Part shown: positions 28,341-36,888 of the stretch, piece after piece
How positions within the stretch are numbered: position 1 is the first letter of the stretch
How the letters are laid out: each line of letters begins with the position of its first letter
Assembly: GCA_031180405.1 (NCBI GenBank)
Contig: JAPSLU010000005.1
Span: forward strand, 1 to 64,000
From: Bacillus sp. (in: firmicutes)
GTDB taxonomy: Bacteria > Bacillota > Bacilli > Bacillales > Bacillaceae
Direction: 5' to 3'
DNA: 64,000 nt
The notes under the pieces: model-generated
What the model was told of the DNA's origin: nothing
The model's database searches: none
Seen by the model: the letters and a program-made list of their open reading frames with translations, nothing else
Position numbers and translations under genes: made by a program

Positions 28341-29504
28341 TTATTCTTGTAATTCACGATGTATAAAGCTTTCCGTAGTGATTGCTGCAACACCTAGTGC
28401 GGCAGAATGAGTTGAGTGCTCAGAAAAATTTATTTGTAAGTCTTGTTGTTGGAAAAAGAGTGACTGAGAATAAACGATATCTAAAATAGGTTGTTTAATC
28501 CATTCTTCTGCCATCGCTAATCGGTTTCCGATAATAATTTGTTCAGGGTTAAAAGTATTGATAATATTATTGATTCCATAACCAATATATGTGCCGATTT
28601 CTTTAAAAAGTGCTTTTGCATTTTTGTCATTATTTTGTGCAAGTGCAATTAATTCTTCTAAAGTAGTCTCTGATACTGCTCTGTTAAGGAGTGCATGTTC
28701 TGAAGCATAGGTTTCCCAGCATCCTTTGCTACCGCATCTACAAGGAATGCCGTTTGTCTCAATGACCATATGGCCCATCTCACCTGAAAATCCATTTAGT
28801 CCTTGATATAATTCATTGTTTAGTATCAGGCCTACACCGATACCGATACCAGCACTTACATAAACAATATCTTTAAAGTTCTGTCCAACTCCAAATTGTT
28901 TTTCACCATATGCCCCTGCATTTGCTTCATTGACGATCACAACAGGGACATGGAATTCCTCTTCTATTAATTGTTTCATCTCGCGATTTTTCCAACCTAG
29001 ATTAGGTGCAAGTAATACTTTTCCTTGCTTATCAACAATACCAGGTATACCAATTCCAATTCCTACAATGCCATAAGGTGTTTTTGGGAGACTTTTGATT
29101 AAATGTTTAATGATTTTTTTGATTTGTTCCATTACTTCTGTAAAAGCGGTGTTTTTCACTTTTACGTGCTCCTCCATAACAATATTTCCCTTAAGGTCTG
29201 TTACAACTCCAAGAACATAATTAACACCAAGATCAATACCAATTGAATATCCAGCTGTGGAATTAAAATGAAGGAGGACAGGCCTGCGTCCACCGCTAGA
29301 TTCACCAGGGCCAGATTCATAGACTAACTCTTTCTCTAAAAGTTCATTCACAAGGGAGGAAACAGTTGCTTTATTTAATCCTGATTGCCCAGCAATATCT
29401 GCTCTTGAAATGGGTTCTTGTTGTGTAATGGTTTGAAAGACTAGTGATGTATTATTTTTTTTTACAACTTGTTGATTCCACGTAATAGACTTCAATTGCT
29501 TCAC
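28341..29504 (-). CDS. xylR: Xylose operon repressor, ROK family
   Basis: Repressor of xylose genes, released by xylose. 387 residues. N-terminal winged helix (ISRADIAGQSGLNKATVSSLVNELL), then a ROK sugar-kinase-like domain with GIDLGVNYVLGVVTD, NEANAGAYGE, GFSGEMGHMVIE and the zinc motif CRCGSKGCWE. The sequence runs parallel to B. subtilis XylR (SSGGRRP block). Start is GTG 29504 with only a weak ribosome site. Divergent from xylB with a xyl operator between. Confidence 0.93.
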   Translation of the reverse strand: MKQLKSITWNQQVVKKNNTSLVFQTITQQEPISRADIAGQSGLNKATVSSLVNELLEKELVYESGPGESSGGRRPVLLHFNSTAGYSIGIDLGVNYVLGVVTDLKGNIVMEEHVKVKNTAFTEVMEQIKKIIKHLIKSLPKTPYGIVGIGIGIPGIVDKQGKVLLAPNLGWKNREMKQLIEEEFHVPVVIVNEANAGAYGEKQFGVGQNFKDIVYVSAGIGIGVGLILNNELYQGLNGFSGEMGHMVIETNGIPCRCGSKGCWETYASEHALLNRAVSETTLEELIALAQNNDKNAKALFKEIGTYIGYGINNIINTFNPEQIIIGNRLAMAEEWIKQPILDIVYSQSLFFQQQDLQINFSEHSTHSAALGVAAITTESFIHRELQE

Positions 29505-29547
29505 CTATTTTCACTGATTTTCTTCTTATGTTAATTATAATACAAAC

Positions 29548-29589
29548 TTAGTTTATTCGATAGACAAACTTTCGGTCTAATGATATAAT
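29548..29589. promoter_or_regulatory. xylB promoter with overlapping XylR operator
   Basis: The 25-base sequence 29548-29572 begins TTAGTTT and ends CAAACTTT, matching the length and arms of the B. subtilis xyl operator. Its right arm contains the -35 TAGACA (29561-29566). 17 bases later stands an extended -10, TGATATAAT (29581-29589). The divergent xylR promoter (TATAAT on the minus strand near 29535) is also within reach. Confidence 0.8.
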
Positions 29590-29645
29590 TCAGATAGTTT
29601 CATTCGTTGTATGTACTAGTGATATAAATTTATATAATTGTATAT

Positions 29646-29659
29646 TGAAAGGGTTTACT
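29646..29659 (+). promoter_or_regulatory. cre-like site upstream of xylB
   Basis: TGAAAGGGTTTACT differs from cre TGAAAGCGTTTACA at two positions. It lies in the xylB leader, about 50 bases past the predicted start, where CcpA can act as a roadblock. Confidence 0.45.
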
Positions 29660-29729
29660 TATGGAGAGTATACCATGAAAACCCAGGTTTTATGCTCTTT
29701 AGGACTTTTTTATATGTGGGGGAGATAGT

Positions 29730-31229
29730 ATGAAATATGTAATTGGGGTCGACTTAGGTACTAGTGCGGTAAAAGTTATTTTGATGGATCAGCAGGGAAC
29801 AATCACACAAGAAGTATCAAAATCATATCCGCTTATTCATGAAAAGTCTGGTTATAGTGAACAAGAGCCAGAGCAATGGGTAGAAAAAACACGTGAAGGT
29901 CTTGCTGAGCTTGTTCAACAATTTCAAGGTAATGTTGCCGATATAGAAGGAATTAGTTTTTCGGGTCAGATGCATGGTCTTGTACTTTTAGATGAATCAA
30001 ATCATGTATTAAGAAATGCAATTTTATGGAATGATGTAAGAACAACTAAGCAATGTCAGCAAATCTATGATGTTGTTGGGACTGAGCGCTTGCTTGAAAT
30101 TACAAAAAACCCTGCATTAGAAGGCTTCACTTTGCCGAAAATTTTATGGGTAAAAGAAAATGAACCGCAAATTTTTGAGAAAGCTTCTGTATTTATGCTT
30201 CCGAAGGATTATCTCCGCTATCGCATGACAGGGAACATACATAGTGAATATTCAGATGCAGCTGGAACGTTGCTATTAAATGTTGGGGAAAAGACATGGA
30301 GTAAAGAGATTTGTCATTTATTTGACCTGGATGTTGATTTCTGTCCTCCATTAGTTGAATCACATGATTGTGTTGGGCAGATTAACGAGGAGTTTGCACA
30401 ACAAACTGGACTTTCTTCCGAAACGAAGGTTTTTGCTGGTGGTGCAGATAATGCATGTGGTGCAATTGGATCTGGTATATTAGCCGAAGGGAATACCCTG
30501 TGCAGTGTAGGTACTTCGGGTGTTGTGCTTTCCTATGAAGAACGAAATGATCGAGATTTTTCAGGTAAGGTCCATTATTTTAATCATGGAAAAGAGGACG
30601 CGTTTTATACAATGGGGGTAACACTTGCAGCTGGATATAGCTTAAGCTGGTTTAAAGACGTTTTTGCAGAAAATGAATCGTTTGAGGCATTACTTGACGG
30701 TATTGATCAAGTAGCAGTAGGTTCAAATGGATTACTGTTCACCCCTTATTTAGTTGGAGAAAGAACTCCACATGCTGACCCTACTATTCGTGCAAGCTTT
30801 ATCGGAATGGAAGGTTCTCACTCGAAGAAAGATTTCGCTCGTGCGGTTATTGAGGGGATTACATTCTCATTAAATGAATCAATCGATATTTTCCGTGAAA
30901 GTGGAAAAGAAATTAATACAGTGATCTCAATAGGGGGCGGAGCAAAAAATGATACGTGGCTGCAAATACAAGCTGACGTATTCAATGCAAAAATTATTAA
31001 ACTGAAAAGTGAACAAGGACCTGGTATTGGTGCAGCCATTCTTGCAGCATATGGAGCAGGGTGGGCTAATACATTAGAGGAAATTGCCGATATCTTTATC
31101 CAACCAGAAAAAATTTATGAACCAATTCCTGAAAATGTGGAAAAATACAGTCAATTATTTACTCTTTATAAAGATGTTTACAATCAAACCAAATCATTAA
31201 ATGAAGGTCTAAAGGCTTTTAGAAAATAA
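29730..31229 (+). CDS. xylB: Xylulokinase
   Basis: Phosphorylates D-xylulose to D-xylulose-5-phosphate. FGGY kinase of 499 residues. Blocks: GVDLGTSAVKVILMD, ISFSGQMHGLVLLD, ILWNDVRTTKQC, GGADNACGAIGSG, GTSGVVLSYEE and SIGGGAKNDTWLQIQADVF. ATG 29730 follows GGGGGAG. In B. subtilis xylA precedes xylB; here a 140-base leader with cre-like site stands instead and no xylose isomerase is in the window. Confidence 0.96.
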   Translation: MKYVIGVDLGTSAVKVILMDQQGTITQEVSKSYPLIHEKSGYSEQEPEQWVEKTREGLAELVQQFQGNVADIEGISFSGQMHGLVLLDESNHVLRNAILWNDVRTTKQCQQIYDVVGTERLLEITKNPALEGFTLPKILWVKENEPQIFEKASVFMLPKDYLRYRMTGNIHSEYSDAAGTLLLNVGEKTWSKEICHLFDLDVDFCPPLVESHDCVGQINEEFAQQTGLSSETKVFAGGADNACGAIGSGILAEGNTLCSVGTSGVVLSYEERNDRDFSGKVHYFNHGKEDAFYTMGVTLAAGYSLSWFKDVFAENESFEALLDGIDQVAVGSNGLLFTPYLVGERTPHADPTIRASFIGMEGSHSKKDFARAVIEGITFSLNESIDIFRESGKEINTVISIGGGAKNDTWLQIQADVFNAKIIKLKSEQGPGIGAAILAAYGAGWANTLEEIADIFIQPEKIYEPIPENVEKYSQLFTLYKDVYNQTKSLNEGLKAFRK

Positions 31230-31233
31230 GAAA

Positions 31234-31277
31234 AAGGGATCAGTTCTTGGTTTTTTTATAGACCTGATCCTTATTTT
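31234..31277. terminator. Bidirectional terminator between xylB and vanW
   Basis: GGATCAG (31237) pairs with CTGATCC (31264); T-rich on both strands. The vanW-family stop codon lies inside the stem. Confidence 0.75.
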
Positions 31278-32127
31278 CATTAAATTGTATGGTATCAGAT
31301 GAATAAATCGTTATATTGAGTTGTCCCCCATATACTTTTGATCGAATAAGTAAAGGTTGGTTATATTCATTTTCAAACGTAAAGTCTGGTCCATACCAAC
31401 TTACAGTTGCGTCGCGATTTGGAGGAACATACGGCACCTTTCGACTGTGGGAGTACCGCTCGATTATTTTTACCCCTACTTTATCTACTGCATTAAAAAG
31501 AGTCGATGAGACCTGGCAAATACCACCACCAATTCCTTCCGATAATTCTCCTCTTACGATAATTGGCGCTGGTAAATATCCCTTTTCAACGGTTCTTTTT
31601 CCAACAACTGAATTAAACGAAAAAACCTCTCCAGGAAATACGACATAATTATTTATAGCGTTTGAAGCTAGTCTAATATTATGAGTCCGTTCTGAATTAT
31701 TACTATTAAAAAATGTTGAATATTGACCAACGATTTTATCTTTAATCGATGACAGTAATTCACTATCTACCTTTGGATAAAGGGTTTCAGTTGGTATCTC
31801 AACAGTTGCTGGCCCTTTTGAGAAGAAACTTGTATAGAATTTTTCATCCCATTTTTTCCGATTAAGCTTGTGACCCATTCTTTCGCTTAATAGTTGACCA
31901 CCCTCATCAAAGGAAGCATTAATTGGTTGTTCATACACTTGCGGCTCTAGTGAATCTGTAAATTGTTCAAACTTATTACGATCAATAAAATCATGATATA
32001 AAAGAGGCAGAGCCAATTCAGACCGGTGTAATGATGCAATTTCTGTTCCTTCGAATGTGATGGATAAATTGTCTGATTGATCTGTTGGTTGCATCATCAT
32101 CATGAATAAGACTAACATTAATTTCAT
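31240..32127 (-). CDS. VanW family protein
   Basis: Secreted or membrane-anchored protein with a VanW domain (PF04294), found in some glycopeptide-resistance clusters and common in Bacillus; biochemical role unknown. Domain features: NYVVFPGEVFSFNSVVG, YLPAPIIVRGE, GIGGGICQVSSTLFNA and SHSRKVPYVPP. Start ATG 32127 (295 aa) is set by AGGTGG 6 bases upstream; a longer frame would overlap the upstream gene by 56 bases. A short hydrophobic N-terminus MKLMLVLFMMMM could be a weak signal. 10 bases behind the upstream secreted protein, hence an operon. Confidence 0.88.
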   Translation of the reverse strand: MKLMLVLFMMMMQPTDQSDNLSITFEGTEIASLHRSELALPLLYHDFIDRNKFEQFTDSLEPQVYEQPINASFDEGGQLLSERMGHKLNRKKWDEKFYTSFFSKGPATVEIPTETLYPKVDSELLSSIKDKIVGQYSTFFNSNNSERTHNIRLASNAINNYVVFPGEVFSFNSVVGKRTVEKGYLPAPIIVRGELSEGIGGGICQVSSTLFNAVDKVGVKIIERYSHSRKVPYVPPNRDATVSWYGPDFTFENEYNQPLLIRSKVYGGQLNITIYSSDTIQFNENKDQVYKKTKN

Positions 32128-32137
32128 CAAGTTCCAC

Positions 32138-33004
32138 CTACTTTCGCTCGTCTTCTTCATCATCATGATGTATGGAGTATAAAAACGGATCAATCATGAC
32201 TCTCCATGAAGAAACCGGAGAAGTTCTCACTAACGTAAAAGTATGATTCACCGTTACAGGACCTACATTCTTTAACAAAATTTTCATTTCAACAGGCTGT
32301 TTTACGGTCAATGTATATAGATCATTTACTGGGCAAGGTTTTATCGTCCACTGCATTCCTTGAATGTCTTGAAAGCTCTGAATAGAATTCTCTAATGTTT
32401 GTTGATTAGTCACGATGATTTTTTTCAAAAGGTCCATATCATGGTTTTTTATTACGATAAGAAAAATTTCTAGAAATTCATCAGGTTGAAGACCATTAAT
32501 ATATTCATCAAATTTTCCCGCTGCTTTCAAAATCATCACATGATGTGAAAGGTCAACTTTATTAGAACGATGCGTTTTGCTTTCGGAAAAGTGAATGCAA
32601 AAATGACCAGGAAATCCATTTTGAATTGCACCGGCCCCGTGTGGCATTCCGTGCATGGAAGCAGGTATTAAACGATCGTTTACTTGAATAAGCACAGCCC
32701 TCCTTCTCCAACTCCAATGACCACTATAGATGTCTTTCATGATTTCGGTGTCACTTTTCGATAATGGCTGTACATCAGCATGACCACTACCAGCTCTTCT
32801 TTGGACACTGAATTTCTTTCCTGTATCAACATCTATAACGGTGAATGTCGATTTTATTGGAATGATTTCCTGCACTTCCTCCCAGCTTGGTAACTCGGGC
32901 TGAAAGCTAATCGGATGAAGTGATGACTGATTTACTGTGGTTCCATATGTATGTTTATAAGTTAGTGATAGAAAAAATAAGCAAAATAAAAATGTTTTTT
33001 TCAT
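32138..33004 (-). CDS. Secreted protein of unknown function with His/Cys-rich motif
   Basis: I do not recognise a named family with certainty. 288 residues with a clear signal peptide (KTFLFCLFFLSLTYKHTYG). The central part is the most characteristic: GSGHADVQPL, DTEIMKDIYSGHWSWRRRAVL, ASMHGMPHGAGAIQNG and FPGHFCIHFSESKTH. The closely spaced His and single Cys look like an active or metal site, somewhat like an L,D-transpeptidase HG-x-C region, but the spacing differs. Operon with the VanW gene suggests a cell-envelope role. Confidence 0.85.
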   Translation of the reverse strand: MKKTFLFCLFFLSLTYKHTYGTTVNQSSLHPISFQPELPSWEEVQEIIPIKSTFTVIDVDTGKKFSVQRRAGSGHADVQPLSKSDTEIMKDIYSGHWSWRRRAVLIQVNDRLIPASMHGMPHGAGAIQNGFPGHFCIHFSESKTHRSNKVDLSHHVMILKAAGKFDEYINGLQPDEFLEIFLIVIKNHDMDLLKKIIVTNQQTLENSIQSFQDIQGMQWTIKPCPVNDLYTLTVKQPVEMKILLKNVGPVTVNHTFTLVRTSPVSSWRVMIDPFLYSIHHDDEEDERK

Positions 33005-33193
33005 TAATCCTCACCTCCAGTATGATTGTTAATTATATTTATTTTGCCGAAAAATTACGTAAATCATCGCATTTTGAAGTAGGAAAAATAAGGAATCACT
33101 TAATACAAAAGTTTACTAATTTCTGGTACAATTGTTCATATATAGTTTTTTTTCAATTTATCAAGATATCTTTCAAGGGTAGGAGAATGCTTC

Positions 33194-34156
33194 GTGCTTC
33201 AAACCATTAATCGGCAGCTAGAAAAATGGATGCCTGTTATTACGCCAATCAGTGTCCTGGCAGGTGTATTGCTTGCCGAAAATCTTATAGAAATAACCTT
33301 CTTGATTCCATGGTTGTTTGCGTTTATGACGTTAACGGGTAGTCTTGGTTCAAATTTTTCATCCTTAAAAGGAGTGATCAAAAAACCACTACCGTTATTT
33401 GTGATCATTTTATTACTGCATTTAGTTATGCCATCAATTGCCTGGATAGTGGGTCAGAGCGTTTATGCTAATGACCACATGACGATAACAGGTTTAGTAT
33501 TAGCCTCTGTTATCCCAACAGGTATAACAAGTTTTATTTGGGTGACGATTTATAAAGGGAATATAGGACTAGCTTTATCCATCATACTATTTGATACAAT
33601 GTTATCGCCTTTTCTTGTTCCGTTTACTCTTTCGTACTTCGTTGGTCAAAAGGTACAAATTAATGTGTTAGATATCATGTATGGATTATTTTTCATGGTG
33701 GTTATACCATCTCTTTTAGGAATGATGACAAATCATCTGACAAAAGGAAGGAGTGCAAAGGCAGGAAAAACCTTAGCTCCGTTTTCGAAGTTGGCTCTAG
33801 CTTCTGTCGTCATGATAAATGGTGCGGTTATCTCACCGTACATAAAGGTATTTAATGTAAGGCTTCTTATGATCGCGTTTACAGTCTTTCTTCTTGCTTG
33901 TTTAGGGTATTTTATCGCATGGATATTAGGGATTTTGCTAAAGCGGGACCGTGAGACTCAGATTGTGATGTTGTTTACTGGTGGAATGCGTAATATCAGC
34001 GCAGGAGCTGTAATAGCTGTTCAATACTTTCCACCTGCTGTCGCTGTACCTGTTGTATTAGGGATGTTGTTTCAACAAATTTTAGCGTCGTTATTTGGTT
34101 TTCTTTTTCACGTAATTGACCAAAAGCAAAGCATAAAAAACGAAGTATCTGCTTAA
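33194..34156 (+). CDS. Bile acid:sodium symporter (BASS) family transporter
   Basis: Inner-membrane carrier of 320 residues with about ten helices, resembling B. subtilis YocS. Family features: GVLLAENL near the N-terminus, LLLHLVMPSIAWIVG, ASVIPTGITSFIWVTIYKGN, the GMRNISAGAVIAVQYF crossover block. GTG 33194 follows AGGAG at 8 bases. Members carry bile acids, pantothenate or other organic anions with sodium; substrate here unknown. A TPP riboswitch lies just downstream but belongs to the next operon. Confidence 0.88.
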   Translation: MLQTINRQLEKWMPVITPISVLAGVLLAENLIEITFLIPWLFAFMTLTGSLGSNFSSLKGVIKKPLPLFVIILLLHLVMPSIAWIVGQSVYANDHMTITGLVLASVIPTGITSFIWVTIYKGNIGLALSIILFDTMLSPFLVPFTLSYFVGQKVQINVLDIMYGLFFMVVIPSLLGMMTNHLTKGRSAKAGKTLAPFSKLALASVVMINGAVISPYIKVFNVRLLMIAFTVFLLACLGYFIAWILGILLKRDRETQIVMLFTGGMRNISAGAVIAVQYFPPAVAVPVVLGMLFQQILASLFGFLFHVIDQKQSIKNEVSA

Positions 34157-34241
34157 CAATAATAATATAGAGTTGCTAAATGTAATCTATTATGTTAAAA
34201 ATAATGAGAATAATCTAAATTCATAATTAAATAGATTTCAC

Positions 34242-34323
34242 CACTAGGGGAGCTATAGAAGCTGAGAGAGGCAAATGCCTTGACCCTTATTACCTGATCT
34301 AGATAATACTAGCGGAGGGAAGA
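34242..34323 (+). promoter_or_regulatory. TPP riboswitch of ylmB-tenA
   Basis: All thi-box elements in order: ACTAGGGGAGC, GCTGAGAGAGG, GACCCTT, ACCTGATCTAGATAATACTAGCGGAGGGAA (quoted in parts: ACCTGATCTAGATAATAC, AGCGGAGGGAA). Binds thiamine pyrophosphate and turns the salvage operon off. A terminator follows at 34400. Confidence 0.95.
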
Positions 34324-34399
34324 GGTGTTTGAGTACATAAATTTGGTAATTGTTTGGCAGATACACTGATCATTGTTAACAAAACCTTATGCGATTCGA

Positions 34400-34429
34400 G
34401 CCACTTCTTTTCATAGAAGTGGCTTTTTT
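34400..34429 (+). terminator. Riboswitch-linked terminator
   Basis: GCCACTTCT pairs with AGAAGTGGC, then T6. It lies 77 bases beyond the TPP aptamer and is the probable expression platform. Confidence 0.85.
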
Positions 34430-34430
34430 G

Positions 34431-34533
34431 ATGTGCGCCTGGTCCCTCGAGGTTATAAGTCAATTTAGAATTGCAACAAAGAACGCCTTCTATTCCAAAT
34501 CGCCTAATTAGGCCTAGGTTGCTCCAGCCGCTT
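34431..34533. repeat. Dispersed intergenic palindromic repeat, copy 4
   Basis: GTGCGCCTGGTCCCTCGAGG-TTATAAGTC, AAAGAACGCC-TTCTATTC, then GCCTAGGTTGCTCCAGCC. The blocks are those of the other copies. It lies between the riboswitch terminator and ylmB, so it is inside the ylmB leader. Confidence 0.65.
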
Positions 34534-34579
34534 TCAATTTGTTCATTTTATCAGCATGTATTATGAAGGAGGAGTGAAG

Positions 34580-35857
34580 ATGTCAAAATCAATTGTAGAT
34601 TTAGTTGAATCCGTTCAAGACCGTCAAGAGGAATTAATCTCGCTAGTCAAAAAGCTTATTAAATTTAAAACGCCTGCTCCACCTGCTAGAAATACTAGTG
34701 TTGCCCAACAGTTTATTGCGGATTTTCTAAAACAAAGAAATTTTTTGATAGATATGTGGGATGTTTATCCAAATGATCCGAATGTAGTCGGAGTTCGAAA
34801 GGGAAGTCAGAGTGATTCTTACAAAAGCTTAATTATTAATGGGCATATCGATGTAGCAGAGGTACATGAGGATGAGCAGTGGGAGTCAGATCCATTTATT
34901 CCAATTGTGAAAAATCAATACATTATTGGTCGTGGGGCTGCAGACATGAAAGGTGGTTTGGCTGGGGCACTGTTTGCGATTCAACTATTACATGAGGAAG
35001 GAATTGAACTGCCGGGAGATCTTATTTTTCAATCTGTTATTGGAGAAGAGGTAGGAGAAGCAGGAACACTAGAATGCTGTAACAGAGGATATAAAGCAGA
35101 TTTTGCTGTTGTTGTTGATACAAGTGACTTGCATATTCAAGGACAAGGTGGTGTGATTACCGGGTGGATAACTGTGAAAAGCTCACAAACCTACCACGAT
35201 GCAACTAGACGTCAAATGATTCATGCGGGTGGAAATCTTTTTGCAGCAAGTGCCATTGAAAAAATGACAAAAATTATTCAAGGGCTTCAAGAGTTGGAAC
35301 GGCATTGGGCTGTAACAAAGAGTTATCCAGGGTTTTCACCCGGTACAAACACGATTAATCCAGCTGTGATTGAAGGTGGTCGACACGCAGCCTTTATCGC
35401 TGATGAATGTCGGTTATGGATTACTGTTCACTATTATCCAAACGAATCGCATGAGGAAATTATAAAAGAAATAGAGGAACATATTCTTCATGTTGCGAAT
35501 GGTGATCCATGGCTTCGAAAACACCCACCAACCTTCGAATGGGGAGGAAAGTCGATGATCGTTGATAGAGGAGAAATTTTTCCTTCTTTAGAGGTTGATC
35601 CCAATCACACTGCGGTTAAATTGTTAGCTGCTTCACATGAATCAGCTTCTCACAAGCAAGCCGTTGTCGGTGTATCACCAACTGTTACAGATGGAGGATG
35701 GTTAGGAGAAGCGGGAATACCGACGGCAATATACGGACCAGGTAAATTACACCATGCACATTCTGTCAATGAACGTCTTTCCATTGAAGAACTTGTTACG
35801 TTCACGAAATCGATTTTAAGTTTTATCTATGAATGGAGTCATACTGTGAAAGATTGA
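34580..35857 (+). CDS. ylmB: M20-family amidohydrolase, probable formylaminopyrimidine deformylase
   Basis: M20 metallopeptidase-fold hydrolase of 425 residues. In B. subtilis and B. halodurans YlmB removes the formyl group from N-formyl-4-amino-5-aminomethyl-2-methylpyrimidine, a thiamine breakdown product. Metal sites: INGHIDVAEVHEDEQW, GRGAADMKGGLAGAL, IGEEVGEAGTLECC, and the distal His in GPGKLHHAHSVNE. ATG 34580 follows AAGGAGG. The TPP riboswitch upstream and tenA downstream make the salvage role convincing. Confidence 0.88.
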   Translation: MSKSIVDLVESVQDRQEELISLVKKLIKFKTPAPPARNTSVAQQFIADFLKQRNFLIDMWDVYPNDPNVVGVRKGSQSDSYKSLIINGHIDVAEVHEDEQWESDPFIPIVKNQYIIGRGAADMKGGLAGALFAIQLLHEEGIELPGDLIFQSVIGEEVGEAGTLECCNRGYKADFAVVVDTSDLHIQGQGGVITGWITVKSSQTYHDATRRQMIHAGGNLFAASAIEKMTKIIQGLQELERHWAVTKSYPGFSPGTNTINPAVIEGGRHAAFIADECRLWITVHYYPNESHEEIIKEIEEHILHVANGDPWLRKHPPTFEWGGKSMIVDRGEIFPSLEVDPNHTAVKLLAASHESASHKQAVVGVSPTVTDGGWLGEAGIPTAIYGPGKLHHAHSVNERLSIEELVTFTKSILSFIYEWSHTVKD

Positions 35858-35880
35858 AATCATAAAGGAGGTTGAAATAG

Positions 35881-36555
35881 ATGAAATTTAGTCAAAGATT
35901 ATATGAAAAAGTACTTCCTATTTGGGAAAGAAATCATGCCCACCCCTTTGTGCAAGGGATGGGTGAAGGAACGCTTGAAAAAGAAAAATTCCGATTTTAT
36001 ATGGTGCAAGATTATTTGTATCTAATTGAATATGCAAAAGTATTTGCGTTAGGTGCTGTAAAAGCAACAGATCTACATACAATGGGAAGATTTGCAGCTC
36101 TGCTTCATTCAACATTGAATGAAGAAATGGAGCTTCATCGTCAATATGCAAAACGATTCGGCATCACAGCTCAAGAGTTAGAAGAGGCTAAGCCTTCACC
36201 AACAACTCTTGCTTATACACATTATATGTTACATGTCAGTCAAAACGGTACACTTGCTGAATTAGTTTCTGCTCTTTTGCCATGTATGTGGAGCTACTGG
36301 GAAATAGGGAAGGAATTATCAAAACAAAATGGAGCAAGTGATCATGAGTTTTACGGAGAGTGGATTACGATGTATGCATCATCTGAATTTGGTCAGCTAG
36401 CCACATGGTGTATTGACTTGATGGATGATCTTGCAGAGGGGAAACCAGAAACAGAGCTATGTAAGCTAGAAGAAATTTTTCTAAATACAACTCGATTTGA
36501 ATACATGTTCTGGGATATGGCCTACCATGAATTGATGTGGCCAACTGATGAGTGA
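35881..36555 (+). CDS. tenA: Aminopyrimidine aminohydrolase / thiaminase II
   Basis: Converts aminomethylpyrimidine to hydroxymethylpyrimidine for thiamine salvage. 224 residues, all-helical TenA fold. Seen: HPFVQGMGEGTLEKEKFRFYMVQDYLYL, ALLPCMWSYWEIG with the catalytic Cys, YGEWITMYASSEF and the terminal Glu region NTTRFEYMFWDMAY. AAAGGAGGTT precedes ATG 35881. 23 bases behind ylmB. Its last codons overlap the start of the broken thiZ relic. Confidence 0.95.
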   Translation: MKFSQRLYEKVLPIWERNHAHPFVQGMGEGTLEKEKFRFYMVQDYLYLIEYAKVFALGAVKATDLHTMGRFAALLHSTLNEEMELHRQYAKRFGITAQELEEAKPSPTTLAYTHYMLHVSQNGTLAELVSALLPCMWSYWEIGKELSKQNGASDHEFYGEWITMYASSEFGQLATWCIDLMDDLAEGKPETELCKLEEIFLNTTRFEYMFWDMAYHELMWPTDE

Positions 36556-36746
36556 AGCTATCCTACAATTAACACAATATGAAAATGAATCTGTTCAGAT
36601 GAAGTGAATCTTAAATAATATGAATCTAGATCTTTTCGAAGGAGAATTTATCAGCTTTTTAGAAAAAAGTGGATCTGGATACATTATTTAAGTTGATCAC
36701 GGGTCTTGAACAGCCGAGTGAAGGAGAAATTACCTTAAACAACTAG
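36548..36746 (+). pseudogene. Remnant of an ABC transporter ATPase gene (thiZ-like), 5' part only
   Basis: A frame opens at ATG 36548, overlapping the tenA stop by 8 bases, and reads MSEAILQLTQYENESVQMK. It then meets an in-frame TGA (36605-36607) and continues ILNNMNLDLFEGEFISFLEK. SGSG follows, but the GK(S/T)T of Walker A is lost through an apparent 5-base deletion and frameshift at 36680. The next frame reads TLFKLITGLEQPSEGEITLN before TAG. This is the start of a nitrate/HMP-type importer ATPase such as ThiZ. The rest of the gene, and thiX and thiY, are absent. Confidence 0.85.
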
Positions 36747-36803
36747 CTATATATCGGTTAGGTAAAGTGGGATAAATCGAACATGGAAGATATATATTGA
36801 ATA

Positions 36804-36888
36804 AGGACTTGGTGGGATTTGAACCCACAAGATGTCCAACAGTTTACGTTGTAACTGTTGACTGCTCTACACGTTGAGCTACAAGTCC
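36804..36888 (-). tRNA. tRNA-like RNA lacking a canonical anticodon arm (pseudo-tRNA)
   Basis: 85 nt on the minus strand. Acceptor GGACTTG/CAAGTCC pairs perfectly, the D-stem is GCTC/GAGC, the T-arm is GTGGG-TTCAAAT-CCCAC, and CCA is not encoded. Two features are wrong for translation: the D-loop AACGTGTA has no GG pair, and the anticodon region forms a long hairpin (GTC+AACAGTT / AACTGTT+GAC) with an 8-base loop, no U33 in place. It stands alone. Either a decayed tRNA or a functional tRNA-like RNA, in the manner of the tRNA(Other) reported from B. cereus. Confidence 0.75.

Noticed and set aside
29673-29729. Short frame starting MKTQVLCS in the xylB leader
   Set aside because: No clear ribosome site; it runs into the xylB Shine-Dalgarno. 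A leader peptide cannot be excluded, but nothing supports it.
36804-36888. Calling the tRNA-like gene tRNA-Asn(GTT)
   Set aside because: A GTT can be placed at positions 34-36 by counting, but the flanking bases do not pair and U33 is missing.
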